From positions 77,271,093 through 77,335,092 of the forward strand of contig OX344763.1 in NCBI GenBank assembly GCA_947034895.1: a stretch of DNA of 64,000 nucleotides, in the 5' to 3' direction. Below the pieces are notes generated by a model. It ran no database searches and was not told the origin of the DNA. It saw only the letters and a list, made by a program, of their open reading frames with translations. Position 1 is the first letter of the stretch. Every line of letters begins with the position of its first letter. The stretch comes from Rhytidiadelphus loreus. Its lineage: Eukaryota > Streptophyta > Bryopsida > Hypnales > Hylocomiaceae. A program made the position numbers and the translations under genes. Below, in pieces: positions 30,444 through 40,403 of the stretch.

Positions 30444-31763
30444 GATAGTGAGAATATCAAAGCCATTTGATGTAGAGGGCCTTGAAACGGCAATTGCATT
30501 CATTGTGGCAAAGTTGTTGAATAATAAGGATGCACACACAAATGGGTGTGAAGTCACCAAAAAAGGGTACACTAAATTCACATTTAAAACAATTAGCAAT
30601 TCAAATGAAAATGATTCATTTGGTTCTTCATTGATTCTCTTTCATTTTTGGGTGTTATAGTAACGTAGGGGTTCCTCAATTGTTATGTAGCCTATTCAAA
30701 TTTAATCTTCTTGCATTGCTAATGATTAGTTATTTGGCTCCTTACAGGCTTAATGGCAGGTGTTCAATTTAGCAAGTGCTCAGAGGAAGTCATAATTATT
30801 CTCGACCATGAATATTTCCGGTAAAAATTTGTTTAGTTTGCCTTTGACTTCCTTATTGTCATCCACTTGTATTGTAGACAATGTCTTTTTAATAGGTGGG
30901 AGAATCACCATGAGAATGACTATTCTATTGGAATTGATTTGTGATCTTTGAAATAGGATTAAGGACTTTTGGAAAGGCTACAAATTGTATTGCTTTGCTC
31001 ATTATGGCCAATGCAATGAGTCCAAAGGCCATTTCCAAGCCAGCAAAATGGGTGAGTAAAATATTGCCCTTCATTTTGTATAGGTGATTTGAATCCTTGA
31101 ATAATGAAATGAACATGTATTAATGAACATTTCTAGTTGGATAGTTAGTGGTGGACATTTCATCTCACTATTAGTGCTTATTTGCTGTAGGACGAGTGAT
31201 GTGTTTGATACAAAACACACGCGATATTGTTTGGGGAGCCAAATTTGATGAGGCCATTAGGGAGGGGTGGGCCATGATGGAAGAATATGTGTGGGTTCGG
31301 CAAGGAAAAGATTGCACAAACCTCAGGTTCGGTTGTTCTAGCATAGAACTTGTATTATAAGATTATATGCTAAAAATACCCATATGTAGTTGTTATGTTT
31401 TAATATTCATTGATATGGGGGGCCGGGAGATGCAGGGCTTTATTAGAAGAATTTGAGGATGTCAAGAAACTTTTCGAGTCTGAGAATGGATGCTTGTTGT
31501 TACAACTCATTAAGGTTAGTGCAATACTACAACACGAGTTAATATACTTGCTAGGTTAGTATTGTTTGTACTCCATTCTGTGAATATCCTATGTACTAAT
31601 GACAATTCCATCTTAGGATGATGAACACGGGACGGAATGCGCATTTACACAATCTCTGAGCATTCAAATCAACACCACGGATATCTTTGAGCAAACCAAT
31701 AATAGGTTAAACCAAGCTCGCGCAAACTTGGACAACCTTGTGCCACGGGCAAATCGTTCGTGA
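30444..31763 (+). CDS. Spliced cargo gene, six exons recognised (N-terminus incomplete)
   Basis: Exons 30444-30622, 30748-30820, 30957-31051, 31191-31326, 31436-31514 and 31617-31763 all have AG/exon/GT borders. They join in one frame with no stop until TGA at 31761-31763, about 235 residues. Recognisable stretches include V-E-G-L-E-T-A-I-A-F-I-V-A-K-L-L, F-W-K-G-Y-K-L-Y-C-F-A-H-Y-G-Q-C, V-M-C-L-I-Q-N-T-R-D-I-V-W-G and L-L-L-Q-L-I-K. The end is a helix with N-N-R-L-N-Q-A-R-A-N-L-D-N-L. The first exon is unresolved; one possibility is ATG 30337 with a donor after 30347 (GAG/GTCTCG), which keeps phase. I recognise no family. It is the only intron-rich gene in the giant element and shares the common array and leader, so it belongs to the cargo set. 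Confidence 0.75.
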
Positions 31764-33027
31764 CTAGAGACATTGTTGTGGTGCATCAAACGGCAGCCTT
31801 GTACCATGGCATAAGACCCTATTTTGATTTTTGAGTTGGGATCATAAAAAGAAATAAGTTATTTATGAAGATAATAGTACTAAAGTCATGCTAGACATGT
31901 GAAATAGCAATGTGCTTGACAAAGAACTTCATTTTACATTTCTATACTATGATTTTGCTAAACAATGCATGGATTGTTTATCTCAGATGGATGATCATAT
32001 TTTGCTAAACAGTCCATGGTATATGAATGTTTAATTGATTAGTGCCCAATACTTTAATGGTTTACATATGTGACCCCTCCCAAAAAATATATGCCCATAA
32101 ATGTGACCTCCCCAATAAAATATATACCCATAAATGTTGTGGCTTGTTATTCTTGGTTCACAAGTTTGAAATCCCCAAATATTGAAAATGTACAAATGTA
32201 TGCCCTTGATTTAATCCCTTTGTTTGTAAATATGATGGCTACATTTTTAATTAATATGAAACAAGTTTTATTGTTTGGATACCTATGAATGTACAGATAA
32301 ATAAAATTTGAACAAAACCATGAAATCAGCTGGGAAATAGCTATGACAATTAATTGTGACAATTAGTTCCCAACTACACCTTTACGATGCTTGATGAAGC
32401 ACATGATGAAAGTTATATGGGAGCTCATGCTGTCACACCCAATCCTTATGAGATATTTGAACAACCATCTTACTACACCTATCCTATGCATTGTATAATT
32501 GATTATATTGAGTTTTGTTCTCTCACGCAATTTATAATGTGTCAATCACACTTGACCATAAATGAATAAAAGGTATTTATTCCTCAATTCCCAAACCCCT
32601 TCTTTTGGAGCTCTCCGAAAGTGGTCTACATTGATCAAGAATCCCACATTCTTCATAGTTGGATCTTGTTTTACAATGGATTCACCATACAAATTCAAAC
32701 TAAACATAATAGAGATTGCATTGGAAAATAAAACGCAACCATGTGAATCATGGATGGTAAATTTCTTATGTTTGATTATTTTCTTATTGAAATTGCAGAA
32801 GTGATGTTAGGGTGGGAATCTTCTTTTTGCATGTCAAATCTAATAAGTTGCAACAATAATTAATAAAATGGCTAAAGATGCATAACCCAAATTTTTAAAT
32901 AAAAGATGAAAAGGTGCAATACATTTTTATGAAGTGCATTGGTAACTAAAATTTATGTCCACAATTTTGTGTAAGAGAACTTCAAAGTGAAAGTCTTAGA
33001 GGTTCAGAAATTCAAAATCCCGCCCTG
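31764..33027. other. AT-rich spacer, no gene seen
   Basis: Low-complexity AT-rich DNA. Short open frames (for example 32387-32569) have no recognisable motif. Confidence 0.45.
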
Positions 33028-33340
33028 TACCCGCAGTCGCCCACCCGCGGTCGCCCCACTGTAGGGGTCCAGAAATTACTCTGTGGTGCCCCACACACGG
33101 TCGCCCATCCCCAGTAGCCCCAGACCCGCAGTCGCCCTACCCGCAGTTGCGCAGGACCCCAGTACTTCTATAGCCATCGACCCGCGGTCGCCCATCCCTA
33201 GTAGCCCCAGACCCGCAGTCGCCCTACCCGCAGTCGCCTTCGCAGTCGGCCCCTTAGACCCGCAGTCGCCCTACCCGCGGTCGCTCGCAGCCCTACACGC
33301 GCCCCTTCCCGCACTCGCCCCAGGGCGATTGCGGGTTAAT
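33028..33340. repeat. Motif array 5 (upstream of WCHI protein 3)
   Basis: Dense ACCCGCAGTCGCCCTA and ACCCGCGGTCGCCC units on the plus strand. One inverted unit (GGGCGATTGCGGGTTA, about 33325) closes the array just before the leader. Confidence 0.85.
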
Positions 33341-33380
33341 AAGCTGTCTCCCCACCCGACTTCGCCACTTTCCCTTCTTG

Positions 33381-33426
33381 CTGCGTACTGCCTTTCACCT
33401 ACTTTACAGTGGCTGATTGCGTGCCC
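33381..33426 (+). promoter_or_regulatory. Shared leader block before WCHI protein 3
   Basis: CTGCGTACTGCCTTTCACCT, ACTTTACA, then GTGGCTGATTGCGTGCCC. It is about 140 bp before the ATG. Confidence 0.75.
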
Positions 33427-33564
33427 GGGAGCTTGGGTTTTGAGTTTCACTTACATGTGGCTCATGTTCTTGATTTTACTCCATCACTCACTAATCGCTA
33501 GATAATACTTTGCGGTTTAGGGTTAAGTTTAGATTCCTTGCCCCAAATCTCAAGAGCATCTCCA

Positions 33565-35172
33565 ATGGCGGACCACAAGAAGAAGACCAAGGCAAAAGGA
33601 GCCATGCACCCTAGGCAACGACGCATCCTTTTGGACCCAGCGTGTGTGGCCTACCGAGGTTGGGATCGAATTACGGGCCACTGGACCGCCAAGACTTGTA
33701 AGTCCTTCGTGGGGTGGTGCCACATCGACAAGTTATTCCCCTATCATCGACACTACACGAATCGGCGCAACAATACGGCGAATTTGCATCCATGCCGTAA
33801 TGATGCATTTGTGCAACGTTGTATCGAAATTTATCGATACTTGTATGGCACATATTCAGTGCCCAGGAGCGAAGTCCCGTATTACATATGTGCAATGCTG
33901 TATGCGGAACTCATTTTGTTTCGAAGCGTGGATTGGAGTTCAATCAAGGGAGTGAAGCATGCTCGCCTTCCACCGACAAAAGACATCCCAAGGGCGGCTC
34001 TATCTGCCAATCCACGTGAAGGGCTAGGCCAGAAGAAAAACTTGAAGGAGGGAGTGCCCGATGAGCAGTTTCATTGGACGTCATCTGATTCATCTTCGGG
34101 AGAGGAAGACAACCTTGGTGAAGACCCTCCAATGCAGCCCTAAAACATGGCGATGGTGGCTTCTACTTCACAAAATTTACCTCCCCCGAGAATGGAAGAA
34201 GAGGGTGAACCAGCTAGGCAACCACAAAATCTTGATATTTTGCCTCTTGCTATGGTGAATCCGATTACAGTCCCTCGCACTGAAGAAGACGAAGTTTTGC
34301 AGTATGTGCTTGCATGCATGCAAGAAGCAGAAGATGATGTTTTTTGGACAGAGATGGAAACAGAAGAAGATGTGAAGCCTTCTTTGTTCCAATTGGATTG
34401 TGTTGATGACATGTACCGAAGTGAGGAATTTGTTGAAGATGGAACTGTCCCTGACACAGTAATGTTGGACACCAAAGTTGTTTACAAAGCTCAACTCAAG
34501 AAGCTTCTAAATGAGTTGGATGAAAAGCATCTAGAATGTGAGAAGCTTCGCAATCAAGAAACGCAAACTTTGAGTGGAGATATTGTGAATAGCTTACGTG
34601 CTGAACTTGAAAGTCGGCAAGTTCTTTTGTCAACGCAAATAACAAAGATTTTAGACTTGGAAGCATTTTACCTTAGATTCTCTTCTCGGCATGCTGGAGG
34701 ATCTAGTTCTTCTAGCAATGAGTTTGCGAACAAACGGCTTGCCAAAATTATGGAAGCATGCAAACTGGAGGAAGATCAGATAGACTTGGAGAAGCGAGGG
34801 GTGGAAGAAGCACGATCAAGATTAAATTCCTTGAAAGCATTAAAGGACAAAGCCCCCCTTGACCGTGTTGCAGAAATGTGTGGTTGGAAAGACGTGGCTA
34901 CTAAACAAGCATTGTCTCTTACGGAAGTAGTTGACTTGAAAAAGAAGCTTGGGGTTTCTTTGTCATTGGATCCAAAATTGGAAGAACATCGGGATGCACT
35001 GAAGGCGCTTTTGAAGTTCCAAAAATCATACAAGCAATTTTGGTTGGAAAAGAAGTTGGGGAAGGATGACCGATACCTTAGGAATTTGCAGTTGGAAGGT
35101 AGGAAAGTCTTGTATGAGATGGAACGTGAGGCTCATGACCGCAAAGAAAAGGCCAAAATGGATGTTGAATGA
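33565..35172 (+). pseudogene. WCHI-domain coiled-coil protein 3, frame broken by one TAA
   Basis: ATG at 33565 (MADHKKKTKAKG) opens a frame to TAA at 34141-34143. After AAC, the same frame is open again from ATG 34147 to TGA at 35172, so one codon divides a 535-codon gene. The first part (192 aa) is almost entirely WCHI domain (W-T-A-K-T-C-K-S-F-V-G-W-C-H-I-D-K-L-F-P, N-T-A-N-L, V-Q-R-C-I-E-I-Y, Y-A-E-L-I-L, V-D-W-S-S-I-K). The second part (341 aa) is acidic and then coiled coil (A-Q-L-K-K-L-L-N-E-L-D-E-K-H-L). Paralogues have both parts in one chain. Either a nonsense mutation or two separate products; reinitiation at the nearby ATG is possible. Confidence 0.75.
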
Positions 35173-35649
35173 TTTTCATTTTTAGCACATTTTTGAGGAC
35201 TATGTATATTCCATCTTATGTATATATAAAAGGATATTATCCATTTTGAACATTTTAATGCAAGCACATTGAATTCTATGTAGTTCCTTGACAAGAGTAC
35301 ATAAATATAGATATGAATTTTTGGTTATTTATGTTTGCAATGTTGTGAATACTTGAATATTCTAGGAATTTTGGCAGGAAAATGACCTTGGGAGTTCGGA
35401 CTTTCGGAATTAAAAGAGAATTAAAAAAAAAAGGAAAATTAAAAACTTGCCGGATTGGAAAAGAACTTGTTATTGAAGTTCAGAGCAATTGTCACGGCTA
35501 GGGTGAATTGACCTACTCATTGCCACTCCAAGGCAAACACTAGAATTTTTTATTTTCAAGGCTTATTTTTTTAGTGGAAATTCTGAATTCATAGTTTCAA
35601 TTATAGGCCCCAAATTACCCCAGGGGATGTAAGAATTATCCAAACAAAT
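35173..35649. other. Spacer between WCHI gene 3 and array 6
   Basis: AT-rich DNA that presumably holds the 3' UTR. No gene seen. Confidence 0.4.
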
Positions 35650-35850
35650 GGCAGTCGCCCGTTCCTGACCCGCAGTCGCCTGTTTCTGGACCCGCAGTCG
35701 CCCATTACTGGACTCGTGGCGCCCACTTCTGGACCCGCAGTCGTCCACTCCTGGACCCGTAGTCGTCCACTTCTGGATCCGCTGTCGCCCATCACCTGAC
35801 TGATTTCAGGTTTTTGGACCCGCATTCTCTCATGGGGCGACCGCGGGTCC
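35650..35850. repeat. Motif array 6 (upstream of transposase 1)
   Basis: Units such as GACCCGCAGTCGCCTGTTTC and GACCCGTAGTCGTCCAC on the plus strand, ending with one inverted GGGCGACCGCGGGTCC at 35834-35849. Confidence 0.8.
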
Positions 35851-35864
35851 AAGGAGTTTTCTTG

Positions 35865-35870
35865 TATAAA
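35865..35870 (+). promoter_or_regulatory. TATA box of transposase 1
   Basis: CTTGTATAAAG lies 15 bp after the last array unit and about 230 bp before the ATG. Confidence 0.5.
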
Positions 35871-36099
35871 GTTCTAGGGGTACCCCTTGTTTTATCACCT
35901 TAGCTCCGTTGATAAAACTCTTGTCTTGGACCTTCGAAAGAGGCTTCATGCGGACGTTTAACTTCTTCGGAGGGCAACAACCGTGTTTAGAAGGGTTTAC
36001 AAGACCACTCTAAGCGGGTTGCTTTGTCATTACATCTTCCATAGTATTAGTGTGATTATTGTAGTCATTTTCTTTGAAGACCCAGTGTTGATTTACTAC

Positions 36100-39000
36100 A
36101 TGGCTGGACAAGGTGTTGAGAGGGGGGGGACCATGAATGATACGCGGAGGTCCACAAAGGATTGGGACCCTTGGCTAGTACCGTGTACCCCAATTGATAA
36201 TTCCCCCCATGCTCGAAAATGCGTGTTTTGTGGGTGGAGCAAAGCATTTGTACGAAAGAGAGCATTGATTCACTTTGGCTATGGCAACTCGACTACATCG
36301 GAGCGTTGTAAGGAGATCCCTAGAATTGTACGAGAAAAGTTTCGGACTGGCGAGGGGCAAGTTCCAAGGTCCATGAGTTACGAAGAGATGTATGATGCAC
36401 CGGCTAGACATGATGCACCAGTTAATGTTGCAGAGTCTATGGTCGCACCTGCATTGGATGTCGAAGAAGAAGGGTCTCTCAATCCCTTTGAATCAAATGC
36501 AAGACCAAATCCTACGCCTGATTCAGTAGATTCTACTGGAACAACGCTTGAGAGAAGGAGGAACATGCCATCTATTTCTCGGCAAAGAAGCATGGATGAA
36601 TCATTACAGACGGGCCACAGACAAGATTTGGATAGGTTGTGGGCTTCTTTCTTTTACGAGGCGAACATTTCATTTAATGTTGTGCGCCACCCGGCCTTCG
36701 TGAATGCTGTTAAACAAACTGCAGCAGCTGGATTCGTGTACCAACCGCCACCGTATAATGCGATTCGCACGAAAATGATAGATGTTAAGAAGGCATCGGT
36801 TCAAGCCATGGTCTCGGAGCGGACGAGGGTTTCAATAAGTCAGTATGGAGCGACAATTTGTTCAGATGGTTGGTCCGATACTAATTCGCGGCCATTACTA
36901 AATATGATGTTGGTGTGTCCCGCCGGGGATGTCTTTTTGGGATCAGTGGATAGTACTGGGGAAAAGAAGGATATATCTTACACGACTGAGACGATGGCAC
37001 GATACATTGAGGAAGTTGGGCCTACCAACGTTGTGCAATTGTGTACGGACAATGCTGTAGTCATGACGGGGGCGATGGCAAGGTTGGAAGAAAGGTACCC
37101 TCACATTTATAGGCAGAGTTGTGCGGCACACATTTTGGACTTACTCTTAGAAGATTGGGGAAAGGATCAGAGAGTAAAGGAGTTGGTAAAAAAGGCTTCA
37201 TCAATTGTGAAGTTCATCAAGAAATACCAACATACTTTGGCGTTGTTTTGGAGATTTTCACCAAACAAAGTGTTGAGACTTCCAAGCAAAACACGTTTTG
37301 CCACAAATTTCTTGATGATTGATCGTTTGGTAGACTGCAAGCAAGTAGTGCACAACGTGACACTGGATGAGACATACATGACGTTCGAGTTGAGTTTGCA
37401 AAACCGCAGAAATGGACATTTCATTATGGGCAAGGCCAAACTTGCAAGGCAAGATATCCGTTCAGAAGAGTTTTGGGTTCAGTGCGACAATTTCCTCCAT
37501 ATGGTAGAGCCCGTGCTGCTTTGTCTTCGTCATTTTGATGGAAAAGTCCCGGCAATGCCGAAAGCTTTAGTAATGATGACAGCCTTGAAGGAGCACATTT
37601 ATTCTCTCAAGAATGCTCCATTTTTCCTTGATCCAGTGGTGGCAACACGATATGAGAAACAATTTGATGCTCGTTGGAAGTTGATGATTACTGACCTACA
37701 CTATGCGGGGGCACTACTAAATCCATACTTGAGTGACGTGGAGGCTATTCATAACAATGGCAACGCGAAGGGAGCTTTGAATCGAGTCATACGAAAACTG
37801 AGCGTACCATTGAACGTGTCAGTGGTGGAAGCAATGCAGGAGCTAACTCAATTTGAAGAGAAGACAGGTGCATTCGATCCTTTACATGAGGCTCCCGATA
37901 TCATTGAATGTCAATTATTGCCTCATCAATGGTGGAATCGTGTGGGGGGCAATGCTCTTCCAAAAATTGCAAAGCGAATTCTCGGTTTGACGTGCTCTGC
38001 ATCTTCGTGTGAAAGGAATTGGAGCATGTATTCCTTTGTGCACAATAAAGTGCGAAACCGCTTGGCCACGACAAAGGCAGAGACATTGGTGTATATCTAC
38101 GCGAACAACAAACTTGAACGTCAAAAACGTGGACACAACCCAGCCATTTTTTACGACCAGATGCTTGCAGATGGAGACGATGAGGACGAGCGTGATGGGC
38201 CTTTGTCTTCAGGGGAAGAAGACGACGTTGTTCCTGATTTTATGAGAGAACGCGAGAACCGCAGGGATGAAGAGGATCGGTTGCGCAACAATCCTTGGAA
38301 TACAATGGTTAGGCCGCCACATAGTCCTCCACGACCAATATACGGGAATACATTTGATTTTAGTGACGATGGGTATGTTTCTCCGGGAAATTCACCTGTA
38401 CGCAGTCCACCGCAGAACGTCGTGCACAATATGGATGCAATTTCGCCGGCACATGCATCACTGAGGAGGGAAAGCACCCCCGACAAGAACGCCGAAGGCG
38501 TACCTATTCCCATGGCACCCGTAGAGGAAGAAGCTAGATCTCCAATATCAACTAGTTCGCCTCCAAATATGGCCCGCAATTTAAGAAGCAGTGCACAAGT
38601 TCCAATGAGAAGCGAACATGAAGAAGAGGCCATCGAAGTCAATGAAGTTGTACACGAGGGAATACCAAATCCCGTTGTATTGAACGCATCTACCCTCGGA
38701 ACAACTGTTACTACAGATGATGATGATGATGTGCCATTGGCATATGTTATGAATCGAAGTCGGAATGTGCCGTTGAATCCAGAGACGACTACAAATGTGG
38801 CAACAGTGAGGAGGTCTATCCCAACCCTTCCAACAAGGCCACCGGTGCGTGGAGGTGCTCTACGGACGATTGATGAAGAGGTTCACGGCTCAGCTCCACA
38901 ACCCACTCAACCTTCATCTGTATCTGGCCCTGGCGAATCATCATTAGGAATCCAGGGGCGCAACAGTAGAGGCCAGAAAAGGCGTATTAGGAGGGTTGAC

Positions 39001-39375
39001 GAGAGGGGACCTCGAAATCCTAAACGACCCACTCAAATTGTCCAACGGTGTACCATTGGAGCGGGATGTTCCACCCAGAATGTTGGACAATCAAGTAAAG
39101 GAGGGCGACACCCTGCATCCAACATGGATGGAACTACGGATGCGTTGAGGCTCACGAAACGACTTGTGCAAACTGAAGGGTTAAGTGGTGTAGATACAGA
39201 AGTTCGAAATCTGAACTCAAAGGTAGAGCGTGAGGTACAAATCGAAGTAGTAACAAGGGAAGATGATGAAATCGAAAGCTCGGGCGACAACAGGAGCAAC
39301 GAAGAGTCTTACGAAGATACAGACCCTAATGCTGATGAGGTGCCGAGCGATTCCACATTCACGCCTGGTGACTAG
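36100..39375 (+). CDS. hAT transposase 1, intact (about 1091 aa)
   Basis: The likely start is ATG 36100 (MAGQGVERGG); the 39 codons before it are hydrophobic read-through of the leader. BED-like zinc finger: C41, C44, H58, C70. DUF659/hAT catalytic core: S-D-G-W with D256, C-T-D-N-A with D317, C341-x2-H344, and S-S-C-E-R-N-W with E638 inside the C-terminal dimerisation region (W-W-N-R-V-G...Y-S-F-V-H-N-K-V-R-N-R-L). All three catalytic acids are present. An unusual 400-residue acidic, Ser/Pro-rich tail follows, longer than in typical hAT transposases (~650-900 aa). It is the only transposase inside the 22-kb element and presumably mobilises it. It is nearest the right end, with array 6 before it and array 7 after. 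Confidence 0.9.
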   Translation: MAGQGVERGGTMNDTRRSTKDWDPWLVPCTPIDNSPHARKCVFCGWSKAFVRKRALIHFGYGNSTTSERCKEIPRIVREKFRTGEGQVPRSMSYEEMYDAPARHDAPVNVAESMVAPALDVEEEGSLNPFESNARPNPTPDSVDSTGTTLERRRNMPSISRQRSMDESLQTGHRQDLDRLWASFFYEANISFNVVRHPAFVNAVKQTAAAGFVYQPPPYNAIRTKMIDVKKASVQAMVSERTRVSISQYGATICSDGWSDTNSRPLLNMMLVCPAGDVFLGSVDSTGEKKDISYTTETMARYIEEVGPTNVVQLCTDNAVVMTGAMARLEERYPHIYRQSCAAHILDLLLEDWGKDQRVKELVKKASSIVKFIKKYQHTLALFWRFSPNKVLRLPSKTRFATNFLMIDRLVDCKQVVHNVTLDETYMTFELSLQNRRNGHFIMGKAKLARQDIRSEEFWVQCDNFLHMVEPVLLCLRHFDGKVPAMPKALVMMTALKEHIYSLKNAPFFLDPVVATRYEKQFDARWKLMITDLHYAGALLNPYLSDVEAIHNNGNAKGALNRVIRKLSVPLNVSVVEAMQELTQFEEKTGAFDPLHEAPDIIECQLLPHQWWNRVGGNALPKIAKRILGLTCSASSCERNWSMYSFVHNKVRNRLATTKAETLVYIYANNKLERQKRGHNPAIFYDQMLADGDDEDERDGPLSSGEEDDVVPDFMRERENRRDEEDRLRNNPWNTMVRPPHSPPRPIYGNTFDFSDDGYVSPGNSPVRSPPQNVVHNMDAISPAHASLRRESTPDKNAEGVPIPMAPVEEEARSPISTSSPPNMARNLRSSAQVPMRSEHEEEAIEVNEVVHEGIPNPVVLNASTLGTTVTTDDDDDVPLAYVMNRSRNVPLNPETTTNVATVRRSIPTLPTRPPVRGGALRTIDEEVHGSAPQPTQPSSVSGPGESSLGIQGRNSRGQKRRIRRVDERGPRNPKRPTQIVQRCTIGAGCSTQNVGQSSKGGRHPASNMDGTTDALRLTKRLVQTEGLSGVDTEVRNLNSKVEREVQIEVVTREDDEIESSGDNRSNEESYEDTDPNADEVPSDSTFTPGD

Positions 39376-39892
39376 AGTACTAGAGAAGTAGACAATAATT
39401 ATAGTTATAGTTATAGTTATAAGGTTTTAGCTTATATGTTAGGTAGCAAATCTTTGTAGTTCAAGCTTTGAGCCTTCATCCTGATGTGTAAGGATTTTGT
39501 AATGCTTCATCAAGCATATGAGCATATTAGAGTGAGGGACAGATTACCGGTTTTAAAATATATGTTGAGTTCTAATTGGTAGGCAGTTAGGTGATGACTG
39601 CAACGTGGTTATAAAAGTGCAATGCAAGTATGGCTACATTTGAAGTCCGCCTCAAAGCAATATCAATGACTAATTAATATAATCGTTATTGACATTATTA
39701 TTGTGGCCTTATACTGGGTGAATTTTTGGGATTAGAGAAGTTTGTCCAATTTACATTTCATGGGCTCTATTATTTGCACTTGTAAATTGTAAACCCCAAT
39801 ATAACGTAGCACCTAATTCTGCGCTTATAAAACACCTATGTGACGTGTTACTTCAAAGACTGAATATGCCAAACTGAAATCCTAAACTGAAC
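39376..39892. other. Spacer after transposase 1
   Basis: Contains a short TATAGT microsatellite (about 39398-39424). Otherwise AT-rich, with no gene seen. Confidence 0.45.
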
Positions 39893-40205
39893 ATGCGGTC
39901 GCCCTGGAACACGCGGTCGCTGTCTGCTGCTCCGACCCGCAGTCGCCCTGTAACCCGCAGTCGCCCCTACCTGTCGGACCCGCGGTCGCCCTCAGTACCC
40001 GAAGCCGCGGTCGCCCCTTCACCCGAAGTCGCCCTAAAGCCCCTGACCCGCAGTCGCCCACTCACCCGCAGTCGCCTTCAAGCCTAAACCCGCAGTCACC
40101 TCTATTTTTTCCACCCGCGGTCGCCCCTTCATCCGAAGTCGCCCCTTCACCCGTAGTCGCCTCAATTTTTCCACCCGAGGTCGCCCAAAGCAGACCTGCA
40201 CGCGC
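39893..40205. repeat. Motif array 7 (right subterminal array)
   Basis: CACGCGGTCGCCCTGG, GACCCGCAGTCGCCC and CACCCGAAGTCGCCC units, all C-rich on the plus strand, pointing to the right end. It mirrors the left half of array 1. Confidence 0.85.
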
Positions 40206-40269
40206 CCACACTGGCTGTCCACGTCAGTTCTGAAGCCCTGCTACGTAGGCAAAATCTATTTACCATGGG

Positions 40270-40395
40270 GTAAAATTTTTTACCCCTCCGCGACGCGATG
40301 TCAAGTAAACTCGACACTTCGTGACACGCGACACGCGACGTCAGACGTCATACACGACGCCTAAACCCAAAAATATGTCAGACAAGACAACCCTG
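40270..40395. repeat. Right terminal/subterminal region of the giant element
   Basis: GTAAAATTTTTTAC palindrome, CGCGACGCGATGTC, GACACGCGACACGCGACGTC, then GACAACCCTG. It is the inverted counterpart of the left end. Confidence 0.65.
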
Positions 40396-40403
40396 GATGT
40401 TAG
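40396..40403. other. 8-bp target-site duplication GATGTTAG, right side
   Basis: Identical to 18320-18327. Confidence 0.9.

Larger units (their letters stand above)
18328..40395 (+). mobile_element. Giant cargo-carrying hAT-superfamily transposon (22,068 bp)
   Basis: The left end is CAGGGTTGTTCGCTGCGACA and the right end, reverse complemented, is CAGGGTTGTCTTGTCTGACA. The inverted repeat is 9 bp and perfect. Both subterminal regions are rich in GACGTC and CGCGACG. An 8-bp direct duplication GATGTTAG flanks it, as expected for hAT transposition. Contents left to right: WCHI-RING gene (+), WCHI coiled-coil gene (-), kinase-like gene (-, one stop), six-exon gene (+), WCHI coiled-coil gene (+, one stop), and an intact hAT transposase (+). 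Seven arrays of the same GC-rich motif separate the genes and mark the ends. Ordinary hAT elements are a few kb with one or two genes. Size, cargo and arrays make this exceptional. It could be autonomous, since the transposase has BED, DDE and dimerisation motifs. Confidence 0.85.

Noticed and set aside
18488..40205. Regular short repeats resembling a CRISPR array
   Set aside because: Units are variable, closely packed without constant-length unique spacers, and occur in seven places before eukaryotic-type genes. They are minisatellite-like transposon arrays.
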